Shown piece after piece: positions 6,552 to 12,804 of a stretch of 12,804 nt of DNA. Every line of letters starts with the position of its first letter. Positions within the stretch are counted from its first letter, which is position 1. Both the position numbers and the translations under genes were made by a program. Under the pieces are notes generated by a model, which was not told the DNA's origin, searched no databases, and worked only from the letters and a program-made list of their open reading frames with translations. The DNA is from Anaerolineae bacterium (GTDB lineage Bacteria; Chloroflexota; Anaerolineae; 4572-78; J111): assembly GCA_020433785.1 (NCBI GenBank), contig JAGRCC010000245.1, positions 13,444-26,247 of the forward strand, given 5' to 3'.

Positions 6552-7283
6552 TTAGAGAATTTCACCCAGGGCAGTCGCCATTGTCCGCATTTCAGCAAAC
6601 GCCATACCCAAGTTAACATTGCTGGCCGTTAAGCCCACCAACAGGGTCTCGTTATTGATACTGGCGACAATAATGTTGCCTTCATCGCCCTGAATAAGGG
6701 TTTGCTTAAAGCTACCGCGTTTTAATTGATCGGCGCTGCGCTTGCTCAAACCGAGGACTGCCGCCGAGGTCGCGCCGACCATTTGCTCATCTAAGGCACG
6801 CTGAGGGACGTTGGCTGAGTATACCAAACCATCTACGCCCACCACAGCTACCCCATGCAGGTCTGATGACTCTTGCAGTAGTTGGCCGAGGGAGTCAGCC
6901 AGAATTTCACTTCGTTTTTTAGCCATTGGTTTTTTCTCCTGATCTAAAGATAATGAATCATTGGTTGATAGATGAGACTCTTCGTCCAGGCGTCGAGCGC
7001 CTTCTAATAACAATCCAGACCAACTGCGGGTTATGGTTACCTCTGGCGGGGCGATGCCCATTTCCAAGGTGAAGTCCCCTTCCTGCCAGGTGAGAATGTC
7101 ATACACGGCTTCCTCACCAATAAGTTGGCCCTGGGTAGCATGTTGTACCGTACCCTCATTGAAAAAGAGGGAGGCTTGTTGACCATTGTGCTCAATGAGC
7201 AGCCGGGCTGTTTTGTGTTCCTGACAGTTGTGTTGGATCAGGTCGGCTACGGCCATGGCTTGTAAGTTACCCTGCATCGACAT
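6552..7283 (-). CDS. DUF4388-Roadblock/LC7 fusion protein
   Basis: The 243-residue protein has two parts. Residues 1-100 fit a DUF4388/PatA-N-type domain: an opening M-Q-G-N-L segment, a beta-rich stretch with L-F-F-N-E-G-T-V-Q-H-A, then an F-T-L-E block. This domain is common in bacterial signalling proteins of unknown biochemical role. Residues about 101-122 form a polar linker. Residues 123-243 match Roadblock/LC7, the fold of MglB, which typically dimerises and regulates or scaffolds small GTPases. The GTPase encoded two genes upstream is the natural partner. The ATG has AAGGA 8 nt upstream and lies 15 bp after the preceding Roadblock gene. A second strong ribosome site and ATG lie at codon 120, exactly at the domain border. 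Confidence 0.85.
   Translation of the reverse strand: MSMQGNLQAMAVADLIQHNCQEHKTARLLIEHNGQQASLFFNEGTVQHATQGQLIGEEAVYDILTWQEGDFTLEMGIAPPEVTITRSWSGLLLEGARRLDEESHLSTNDSLSLDQEKKPMAKKRSEILADSLGQLLQESSDLHGVAVVGVDGLVYSANVPQRALDEQMVGATSAAVLGLSKRSADQLKRGSFKQTLIQGDEGNIIVASINNETLLVGLTASNVNLGMAFAEMRTMATALGEIL
6924..6940 (-). promoter_or_regulatory. Internal ribosome site and start codon at the DUF4388/Roadblock border
   Basis: Within the fusion gene, AGGAG (6936-6940 on the minus strand) stands 9 nt before an in-frame ATG at 6926 (codon 120). Translation from it would give a 124-residue stand-alone Roadblock protein spanning 6552-6926, the usual size of such proteins. Either a separate short product is made, or this is a relic of two genes that fused. 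Confidence 0.5.
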
Positions 7284-7298
7284 AGCTGTGTCCTTTAG

Positions 7299-7691
7299 TT
7301 ACAATTTCCATTGACGTTGAATGGCCGTAACGGCGCGATTGGTTAACCGGCGATAACTTTGCTGTTTGTTGGGCACGAGTACGGCCAAAATCATCTCATG
7401 GCCTTTGGCCTCAAATGGGCGGCAGACTAGTTGTCGGCCCTCAGCGTCATACAAGGAGATTTCATCGGTGCGGGCCATGCCCAGTTGATTACTGACCTGA
7501 GAGGCGGTTTTTTGAATCAGCGCGACCACGGCCGATTGGATATCCGGGTTTTGATCGGGTGCGGCCGCTGAGGCGATAGGAAAGCCATGCCGGTCGGTGA
7601 GAACGGCAATGGGGAAGCCACCTTCTTCATTCATAACGCCCAGTAGCCTGGCCAATTCGGTGGAACCGGATTTAGGTATGGATTTATTCAT
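7299..7691 (-). CDS. Roadblock/LC7 domain protein
   Basis: The 130-residue protein is a single Roadblock/LC7 domain: an N-terminal helix (about 10-22), paired strands containing A-V-L-T-D-R-H-G-F-P-I-A-S, a central helix (50-70) and C-terminal strands through I-L-A-V-L-V-P, then a basic final helix. Such proteins form dimers and act as GTPase-activating or scaffold partners of MglA-type GTPases in the cytoplasm. I chose ATG at 7691, with GAGG 10 nt upstream; the TTG just before it is an alternative that would add one residue. It follows the GTPase gene after 103 bp and precedes the DUF4388-Roadblock gene by 15 bp. Its partner is inferred from context only. Confidence 0.85.
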   Translation of the reverse strand: MNKSIPKSGSTELARLLGVMNEEGGFPIAVLTDRHGFPIASAAAPDQNPDIQSAVVALIQKTASQVSNQLGMARTDEISLYDAEGRQLVCRPFEAKGHEMILAVLVPNKQQSYRRLTNRAVTAIQRQWKL

Positions 7692-7794
7692 CAATTTTTG
7701 ACCTCATTAATAAGGGTTCTATTTTCCACCATCGATGATTTGTCGCCGAAATTTAAGCTGCCGCCTCACCTTGATGGATCATGACGATTGGGGC

Positions 7795-8379
7795 TTAAGC
7801 CATTTCGCGCTGAACGCGCATCACGACGCCGTTGATAATGGCTTTGAGGGTGTTAAAGACGCCTTTGCCTTGCACCGCAATTGACTCAAAGACGGGGTTG
7901 CCGTTAATCCCCAGGGTATGTCGCAATTCTTCGACAGACATGGCATTGGGCATATCACGTTTGTTGAGTTGAACAATCATCGGCAAGTCTGAGGGAATAT
8001 TCAGCGAGATCAAATGCGCTTTCATGTTTTCCCAAGACTCCAAATTTTCATTCATTCGATTTCGGTTCGAGTCGGCCACAAAAACAACGCCATCGGCGCC
8101 ACGTAGAACTAATTTGCGGCTGGCCTCGTAATAGGATTGGCCGGGAACTGTATAAAGATGAATTTTGGGTGATAAGCCGCTGATTTTGCCCAATTCCAAT
8201 TGCAGAAAGTCGAAGTAGAGCGTGCGGTCTTCTCTGGTTTTGAGCGAGACCAGTTCTCCCCGCTGTTTGGGATTGGTATGGGCATGAATTTGTTCTAAAT
8301 TGGTGGTTTTGCCACTTAAGGCTGGCCCATAATAAACCACTTTGAGGTTTAGTTCGCGAAGCTGCCAGTTAATAAACAT
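7795..8379 (-). CDS. MglA-like Ras-superfamily small GTPase
   Basis: The 194-residue protein has the length and motif set of MglA, the bacterial polarity GTPase. Seen in order: P-loop GPALSGKTT (18-26), switch I with E50-D-R52-T-L-Y-F-D, switch II TVPGQ (77-81), G4 motif NKRD (139-142) and a G5-like segment near 167-171. R52 and Q81 match the Arg and Gln that MglA uses for hydrolysis. The usual second P-loop Gly is Ala at 20 (GPALSGKTT rather than GPGLSGKTT). No lipidation signal is seen. It cycles between GTP and GDP states and would recruit effectors, in MglA for cell polarity or gliding. Here it sits 4 bp after one Roadblock gene and upstream of two more, which supports a regulated GTPase module. 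GGAG lies 7 nt before the ATG. Confidence 0.92.
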   Translation of the reverse strand: MFINWQLRELNLKVVYYGPALSGKTTNLEQIHAHTNPKQRGELVSLKTREDRTLYFDFLQLELGKISGLSPKIHLYTVPGQSYYEASRKLVLRGADGVVFVADSNRNRMNENLESWENMKAHLISLNIPSDLPMIVQLNKRDMPNAMSVEELRHTLGINGNPVFESIAVQGKGVFNTLKAIINGVVMRVQREMA

Positions 8380-8383
8380 TCAC

Positions 8384-8923
8384 TCACTCCATCCAGAGAT
8401 CATCGAGCGCATCGGTAAATAATTCTGAGAGGGCCTCTTCTCCCAAGAGATCTTGTGTTTTCTGAGAAGTCGTCTGCTCGTGAGGCTGAGGTGCTTGTTC
8501 AACGATCTCGGACAAGCGTTGGGCGGATTTGACGGTTAGCATGCGCCCCCAACCGAGCGGGACGCTTTCGGCCACTTGCACCAACATAGCCAGGTGTATT
8601 CCGGCTTCAATAATAAAGGTGTGAATATTTTGCCCTTCGCGCAGCACCATTTGATTATCTTGATACTGTCCGGTTAAACGCGCAATCTCCTGGCTGGCGG
8701 CCAAATCACCGGCGATGAGTGAGCCCAACGATACCAGATCGACATTTTTTTGCTCACCCTGGGCCGATACTACCTGCCCGGTTACATCGACCAGTACAAT
8801 CAAATGAGCCGGTAATTTTTGCTTAAGTTCGGTTAAGGTTTGGCTGATTAATTTGTCTTGTGAAGGATAGATCGTTAATCCGCTTCGTAAACTGTAATGC
8901 CCGCCGTTCGGTTGAAATTTCAT
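8384..8923 (-). CDS. Roadblock/LC7 protein with acidic C-terminal tail
   Basis: The 179-residue protein contains a Roadblock/LC7-like core at about 22-137, with strands H-L-I-V-L-V-D-V-T-G-Q-V and H-L-A-M-L-V-Q-V, a central helix and a closing helix (127-143). It continues into a Gln/Thr-rich spacer and a short acidic amphipathic tail ending D-D-L-W-M-E, which could be a docking peptide. It is the first gene of the Roadblock-GTPase operon: its stop is 4 bp before the GTPase start, so the two are probably translationally linked and may act as a pair comparable to MglB-MglA. AGGAG stands 7 nt before the ATG, and an extended -10 promoter lies just upstream at 8967-8975. The exact binding role is inferred. 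Confidence 0.82.
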   Translation of the reverse strand: MKFQPNGGHYSLRSGLTIYPSQDKLISQTLTELKQKLPAHLIVLVDVTGQVVSAQGEQKNVDLVSLGSLIAGDLAASQEIARLTGQYQDNQMVLREGQNIHTFIIEAGIHLAMLVQVAESVPLGWGRMLTVKSAQRLSEIVEQAPQPHEQTTSQKTQDLLGEEALSELFTDALDDLWME

Positions 8924-8966
8924 AAGTGTCTCCTGTCAGCCATAACTGCCAAATAAATACGATCAG

Positions 8967-8975
8967 AGTATAGCA
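8967..8975 (-). promoter_or_regulatory. Extended -10 promoter of the Roadblock-GTPase operon
   Basis: On the minus strand TGC-TATACT (8967-8975) is an extended -10 element matching five of six core positions. The region 17 bp upstream has no good -35 hexamer, which fits an activator-dependent promoter. Transcription would start near 8960, giving a leader of about 37 nt before the ATG at 8923. Confidence 0.55.
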
Positions 8976-9001
8976 GAAAAAACACCGTAGTGCGGTTAGG
9001 C

Positions 9002-9021
9002 AAAGTTGGCAAAAGTTGGCA
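9002..9021 (-). repeat. Perfect tandem 10-bp repeat, likely regulator site
   Basis: Two head-to-tail copies of TGCCAACTTT (minus-strand reading) fill 9002-9021, with a degraded third half GCCTAA next to them. The 10-bp phase places both copies on the same face of the helix, the arrangement that OmpR-family regulators usually bind. The site covers about -42 to -61 of the promoter at 8967, suited to activation. The gene ending 6 bp away encodes an OmpR-type regulator. Confidence 0.5.
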
Positions 9022-9026
9022 GAAGG

Positions 9027-9809
9027 TCAATGGCCACTCCACAAATATCCTTTGTGTCGAACGGTTTTGATATAACGGGGCGTAGTCTCGCTTTCTATTT
9101 TACGTCGCAGTTGATGAATGTGCCACTTAGCTATATCACGGGCTTCAATTTCTTCGACTTCATAACCCAGGGCGGATTTGACCAGATCGCGGGGGCAAAC
9201 CGGTTCCGGCGCCGCCTTAACCAAACAAACCAGTAGATCGAATTCAGCCGTGGTCAAATCCAACAAGGCGTCATCTAAGGTGGCCAGACGGTGGTGGCTG
9301 TCGATTACCAGAAGGCCTGAGCGCATGAATCGCGTATCAGGCTCGGGTGGTTGAGATAACGTTGGGGCCGGCTCCAATTCATTGAGCATTTGCCGGAGGT
9401 TATCAATCTTGGTGAGAAGGTTTTGTTGATGCAGCCGCTGCTGCCGGTGTTGTAACCCATCACGAACCCGCTGCCGGATGGTTTCTGGGGTTGCCGGCTT
9501 AAACAGATAATCGAAGGCCCCCTGCCGCAGCGCATCGACCGCACTTTCAACGGAACTGTAAGCCGTCAGAATGATGATCGCGAGGTTAGGATCGAGCGCT
9601 CTGGCTTTGTGTAATACTTCAATGCCATCGATTGGAGCCATATGTAAATCTAAGAGCATCAAATCATAAGCAGTTTGCTCCAGTTTCTTGAGCGCTTCAC
9701 TGCCGTCGCAGGCGTTGTCAATGATATAATCTTCACGTTTTAATGATTTAGATAAAATGAAGCGAACCGTCTCATTGTCATCCACAATCAGAATATGGGG
9801 TTGAGTCAT
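9027..9809 (-). CDS. Two-component response regulator, receiver plus OmpR-type winged helix
   Basis: The 260-residue protein has a complete receiver domain (about 4-120): acidic pair D10-D11, phospho-acceptor D54, T82 and K104. The A-x-x-G-A-F-D-Y-L-F-K-P ending is most like NtrC-group receivers. A coiled-coil linker (about 120-147) leads to a winged-helix DNA-binding domain (about 162-258) with L-T-T-A-E-F-D-L-L and H-I-H-Q-L-R-R-K-I-E, and a Y-I-K-T-V-R-H-K-G-Y-L-W ending. I chose ATG at 9809 because GGAGG stands 5 nt before it; upstream in-frame starts at 9827, 9821 and 9812 are less well placed. It lies 25 bp after the kinase-like gene and is its probable partner. A tandem repeat directly downstream is a candidate target. 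Confidence 0.92.
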   Translation of the reverse strand: MTQPHILIVDDNETVRFILSKSLKREDYIIDNACDGSEALKKLEQTAYDLMLLDLHMAPIDGIEVLHKARALDPNLAIIILTAYSSVESAVDALRQGAFDYLFKPATPETIRQRVRDGLQHRQQRLHQQNLLTKIDNLRQMLNELEPAPTLSQPPEPDTRFMRSGLLVIDSHHRLATLDDALLDLTTAEFDLLVCLVKAAPEPVCPRDLVKSALGYEVEEIEARDIAKWHIHQLRRKIESETTPRYIKTVRHKGYLWSGH

Positions 9810-9834
9810 CATAACCTCCATGCCCAAGACCGGA

Positions 9835-11919
9835 TTAATTTTCCGGCGTCAAAATGGGGATTTCTATCAACCAGCTTATTTCCTGGTTGTGCTGTTTGAA
9901 GTAGATGGCGCCGTGATGGGCGGCGATAATTTCGTAACTCATCGAGGTGCTAAAATTGACCTCGGCCATTTTTTGTTTAGGTTCGAGTTGTAGGGTTTTG
10001 ATCCAACGTTCGATGTCAAGCCCGGCGATATCGCTGCAAAATGCTATTTGGATGACCCTGGACAGCGTTTGCGACCGTATCCGTAACTCCCCTTTGCCGG
10101 CCATGCCGACTACATCGCCCAAGTTCAAAATCAGGTTAACAAAGACCAACTGTAGTTGATGGCCAATGACAACAGTCAGCGGTAGATGTGGGTCTAACTC
10201 AGTTGCCAAATCGACTTTATGGCGCTTCAGCTCTTGCCGGCCGATAGCCGCCGCGTCTTGGATCAGCGCGTTAATATTCAGGAGACGCGGCTTTTCACTT
10301 TGCGGCCGATAAAGCTGCCGCATCCGGCTAACCAGTTGGACCACATGCCTTGATTCTTTGAGGCTCATTTGGATATAGTCGGTCAGTTCGGTGGGGCTGT
10401 GTAACTCTTCCAAAGCCAGATTCAAGGCCCCCTGAATGGTTTGCATCGGGTTGTTGATTTCGTGCGATAGACTGGCGGTTAAACGACCTACGGTGACCAA
10501 TCGTTCGCTTTGGGTGATTTGGTGATACAGCCGCTCCCGTTCCTCCATGTAATCTAGTAGCTCCTGGCGCAACTGCCGGTTGGCGATCACCGATGTTGCC
10601 AAAGCGGCGACCCCTTCCAGCAAAACCCGATCCTGCTCGGTAAACGGGATTTTCTTTTCATTATGAATCGCCATAACGCCGAGCGGTTTAGATCGATGGG
10701 GCAGCGGCACCGCCAGCAGGGCATACTGCTCGACGCCGTCAATTTTATCGACAGCCGGATCAAATCGGGGGTCATCCACTGCCACAGGCGTTAGCAGCGG
10801 TTGGTTGTGTTCGGCTACCCAGCCCACCAACCCGCGATCCTTGGGGCGATAATCCACCGCATCGGTCGAGAAGCGGCGACTCAGCGACGCCGCCAGCGTT
10901 AGCCCTTGTTTATCGCCGGTCAGAAGCCAAATATGGCTGCCGGAGGCATTAAACAGTGGGGTGGCCAATTCCAGCGTTAATGACAGCGTGGTATTAAGAT
11001 CACTCTGCTCATCAACTACCCGGGTGATCAGCACCAGCAGCGCATTTTGCATTGCGTGAACCTGGCTTTCTTCCTGACGGTGAAACATATCGAGCAGAGA
11101 ACCAATATTTTGGCCTAAGATGAGCAGCTTTTTTTGCTCCACCGGCGATACCATGGGCCGGCTGTAATAAGCCAGCGTGAGCAGGCCAATCAGTTTTTGG
11201 TCGCTGGTGAGCGGCAAAATTAAGTAATGGTTCAAGCCGTTCGTTTCCTTCGAATCGGCCTCGGCCAAAACGGCCGCATCAACCACAAAAGGGGCATCGA
11301 GGGCTGAGTTGAACGGGTCTACCTGAGCCTGGCTCGCTTTAATCAAAAACTGAGGATTTCGCCTATATAAAGGGGGGAGGTTGAACTGACCCGCCAGCTC
11401 GAACTCAACCGGGTTAGCCGATTGCGATAAGAGGAGCCAGGCGGCGGCGGCGTTGAACGTATCAGCTAACGTTTTGACGCCCCGGTTCAGGGTGTGAGGG
11501 GAGGCCCCGCTGTTCATTTGATGGATGGTTTTCAGCAGGCCGTCGAACCCGTATAAGGCGTAATTCAAATAACTTAACAGACGAGTCTGAACTTCGGCTG
11601 GGATAAGGGGCCACAGCAGATAATCATCCGCACCAGTTTCAAAAACGATGTCGCGGTCGGCGGAGCGGTCGATAATCGCAATGAGTGGTAGGTGATGGCC
11701 CGGCGTTGGTCGGCATAAAGATCGACAGTTGGCCACGACAGCGGCCTTACCCCGGGCATCAATTAAGATAATGTCATGGCGCGCCGGTTTCTGAGCTGAG
11801 CTATCAAAATAGTCATTAGCCTCAATCACGCTCTCAAAGTGAATTACGGGAACAGGTGTAGGGAGGGCGCGGGCCAAAATATCAAGCAAGACGGTCTGGT
11901 CGGTAATTAGGATGATCAA
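9835..11919 (-). CDS. GAF-containing histidine kinase-like protein with degenerate receiver and ATPase
   Basis: The 694-residue soluble sensor is ordered as a receiver-like domain (1-120), a GAF-like region (about 130-280), a clearer GAF domain (about 305-450), a short coiled coil (450-475), HisKA with S-L-S-H486-E-I-N-N-P, and a HATPase-like domain (about 545-690). The receiver keeps D54 but has W103 where the conserved Lys should be and lacks the acidic pair. In the ATPase the N box (N595, N599, D602) survives, while the DxGxG box reads S-D-I-A-G and the GxGLG box is replaced by V-N-F-S-T-S at about 654-659. It may be a weak kinase, a phosphatase or a scaffold. No membrane segment is seen. 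Translation starts at TTG with AGGAG 8 nt upstream; no useful in-frame ATG is near. Confidence 0.88.
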   Translation of the reverse strand: MIILITDQTVLLDILARALPTPVPVIHFESVIEANDYFDSSAQKPARHDIILIDARGKAAVVANCRSLCRPTPGHHLPLIAIIDRSADRDIVFETGADDYLLWPLIPAEVQTRLLSYLNYALYGFDGLLKTIHQMNSGASPHTLNRGVKTLADTFNAAAAWLLLSQSANPVEFELAGQFNLPPLYRRNPQFLIKASQAQVDPFNSALDAPFVVDAAVLAEADSKETNGLNHYLILPLTSDQKLIGLLTLAYYSRPMVSPVEQKKLLILGQNIGSLLDMFHRQEESQVHAMQNALLVLITRVVDEQSDLNTTLSLTLELATPLFNASGSHIWLLTGDKQGLTLAASLSRRFSTDAVDYRPKDRGLVGWVAEHNQPLLTPVAVDDPRFDPAVDKIDGVEQYALLAVPLPHRSKPLGVMAIHNEKKIPFTEQDRVLLEGVAALATSVIANRQLRQELLDYMEERERLYHQITQSERLVTVGRLTASLSHEINNPMQTIQGALNLALEELHSPTELTDYIQMSLKESRHVVQLVSRMRQLYRPQSEKPRLLNINALIQDAAAIGRQELKRHKVDLATELDPHLPLTVVIGHQLQLVFVNLILNLGDVVGMAGKGELRIRSQTLSRVIQIAFCSDIAGLDIERWIKTLQLEPKQKMAEVNFSTSMSYEIIAAHHGAIYFKQHNQEISWLIEIPILTPEN

Positions 11920-11940
11920 GGATTATACTCCTATAATACG

Positions 11941-11969
11941 AGTATATCACGTCTAAAATTTAGTGACAA
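11941..11969 (-). promoter_or_regulatory. Promoter of the kinase-regulator operon
   Basis: On the minus strand TTGTCA (11964-11969) and TGA-TATACT (11941-11949) are separated by 17 bp. Each hexamer matches the sigma-70-type consensus at five of six positions, and the -10 is extended by TG. The start point would be near 11934, leaving a leader of about 15 nt. This supports the TTG start at 11919. Confidence 0.7.
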
Positions 11970-12107
11970 CCATACAGAATTTATTGGTTTCCCTGATTAT
12001 GAGTCAGCGGTTGCGCTTGGTAGGGATTGTCAATTCACCCCCTAGATCGCCGCAGGGCTAAATCTGGCAAGTGGAACCCCAGTTACGGCAATACCCTAAA
12101 AATTAGC
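11970..12107. other. Divergent intergenic region between kinase and aldehyde dehydrogenase genes
   Basis: This stretch separates two divergent promoters. I see no gene, hairpin, repeat or RNA-like structure in it that stands out. Confidence 0.4.
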
Positions 12108-12136
12108 TTGACATGAAGGCCCGGATCAAACATAAT
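12108..12136 (+). promoter_or_regulatory. Promoter of the aldehyde dehydrogenase gene
   Basis: A perfect TTGACA (12108-12113) is followed after 17 bp by CATAAT (12131-12136), which matches five of six -10 positions. Transcription should begin near 12143, just upstream of the GGAGG ribosome site at 12157-12161. Confidence 0.75.
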
Positions 12137-12166
12137 CTCTATTCAATGAATATTTTGGAGGACACC

Positions 12167-12804
12167 GTGAAGGCATTATTAAACAAACTCAACCTCAAAG
12201 CGGTCAACCCCGGCGCTTGTACCGGCCCGGACGGCTGGATCGAAACCGAAGGAGCCGCATTGACCTCGTACAACCCGACTAACAATGAACCCATTGCCGC
12301 TATTCAACAGGCGACACCGGCGGCCTACAACCAGGTTGTCGAACAGGCCCGGCGCGCCTTTCAAACGTGGCGAACCCTGCCGCCGCCCAAACGGGGCGAT
12401 CTGATCCGCGATTTTGGCGGCATTTTGCGCGAGTACAAAGAGCCATTAGGCGAGCTAGTCTCGTTGGAAGTCGGCAAAATTCGCGTGGAGGGCCTGGGCG
12501 AGGTACAAGAGGCCATCGACATTTGTGACTTTTCGGTCGGGCTGTCGCGCCAGCTTTACGGGCTGACGATGGCCAGTGAGCGCCCCAACCACCGCATGTA
12601 TGAGCAATGGCACCCTTTGGGGCCGATCGGCATCATTACCGCCTTTAATTTTCCGGTGGCGGTCTGGTCCTGGAACGCCATGATTGCGGCGGTCTGCGGC
12701 GACGTGATGATCTGGAAACCCAGCGAATTGGCCCCGCTGACGGCCATCGCGGTGCAGCATCTCTGCAATCGAGTCATGGCCGACTACGGCTTGACCGGCA
12801 TTTT
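12167..12804 (+). CDS. ALDH7-type aldehyde dehydrogenase (alpha-aminoadipic semialdehyde / piperideine-6-carboxylate type), partial
   Basis: I translated this frame directly: it is open from GTG at 12167 for 212 codons to the window edge, so the catalytic Cys and the C-terminal half are not visible. The N-terminal half has the hallmark run of the ALDH7 (antiquitin) group: S-L-E-V-G-K-I, then E-A-I-D-I-C-D-F, L-S-R-Q-L-Y-G, E-Q-W-H-P-L-G-P and A-F-N-F-P-V-A-V-W, followed by W-K-P-S-E in the NAD-binding region. Characterised members oxidise alpha-aminoadipic semialdehyde in lysine breakdown, using NAD+; other aldehydes are possible. GGAGG stands 5 nt before the GTG. An in-frame ATG at 12146 has no ribosome site and lies almost at the predicted transcription start, so I prefer GTG. 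Confidence 0.92.
   Translation, partial: MKALLNKLNLKAVNPGACTGPDGWIETEGAALTSYNPTNNEPIAAIQQATPAAYNQVVEQARRAFQTWRTLPPPKRGDLIRDFGGILREYKEPLGELVSLEVGKIRVEGLGEVQEAIDICDFSVGLSRQLYGLTMASERPNHRMYEQWHPLGPIGIITAFNFPVAVWSWNAMIAAVCGDVMIWKPSELAPLTAIAVQHLCNRVMADYGLTGI

Noticed and set aside
11922..11937. Hairpin ATTATA-GGAG-TATAAT placing the kinase gene's ribosome site in a loop
   Set aside because: The stem is all A/T, and the predicted transcription start near 11934 falls inside its first arm, so it would not form in the RNA.
12455..12777. Minus-strand open frames at the right edge
   Set aside because: They are antisense to the ALDH7-type gene, whose family motifs run without interruption on the plus strand.
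1..12804. tRNA, rRNA, CRISPR arrays, insertion sequences, riboswitches
   Set aside because: I looked for clover-leaf arms, regularly spaced repeats, transposase motifs and long terminal inverted repeats and found none that hold up by eye.

Overview
The window reads as bacterial chromosome, most likely from a Chloroflexota (Anaerolineae-like) lineage. This is an inference from three things: a threonine/proline-rich extracellular linker of the kind common in that phylum, the clustering of Roadblock, DUF4388 and MglA-type GTPase genes, and a mid-range base composition. No rRNA, tRNA or other phylogenetic marker is present. Eleven complete genes and one partial gene lie on the minus strand; a single partial gene at the right edge lies on the plus strand. 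Coding density is high, and no insertion sequence, CRISPR array or tRNA was seen. The longest gap (11920-12166) holds two divergent promoters.

Read in the direction of minus-strand transcription, the right half is a signalling block. A promoter near 11941-11969 drives a histidine kinase-like protein (degenerate receiver, two GAF-like regions, HisKA, eroded ATPase domain) and an OmpR-type response regulator. A new extended -10 promoter follows, with a perfect tandem 10-bp repeat just upstream of it that could be the regulator's target. It drives a Roadblock/LC7 protein, an MglA-like Ras-superfamily GTPase, a second Roadblock protein, a DUF4388-Roadblock fusion with a convincing internal start site, and an unidentified 162-residue protein that may be V4R-like. 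This looks like a GTPase switch with several Roadblock partners, under or next to a two-component system.

The middle holds a beta-carbonic anhydrase and then the most unusual unit: a GS-like amidoligase, a stand-alone class II glutamine amidotransferase and a protoglobin, spaced 13 and 27 bp apart and closed by a hairpin terminator. The first two could form an uncharacterised glutamine-dependent amide-forming system; the protoglobin suggests a link to oxygen, NO or redox state. The product is unknown.

The left part carries a bacterioferritin-like di-iron protein with its own terminator, a BKACE-family beta-keto acid cleavage enzyme (Kce-like), and a membrane-anchored zinc metallopeptidase with an HEVGH motif that is cut by the window edge. 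On the right edge the plus strand starts an ALDH7-type aldehyde dehydrogenase from a near-consensus promoter.
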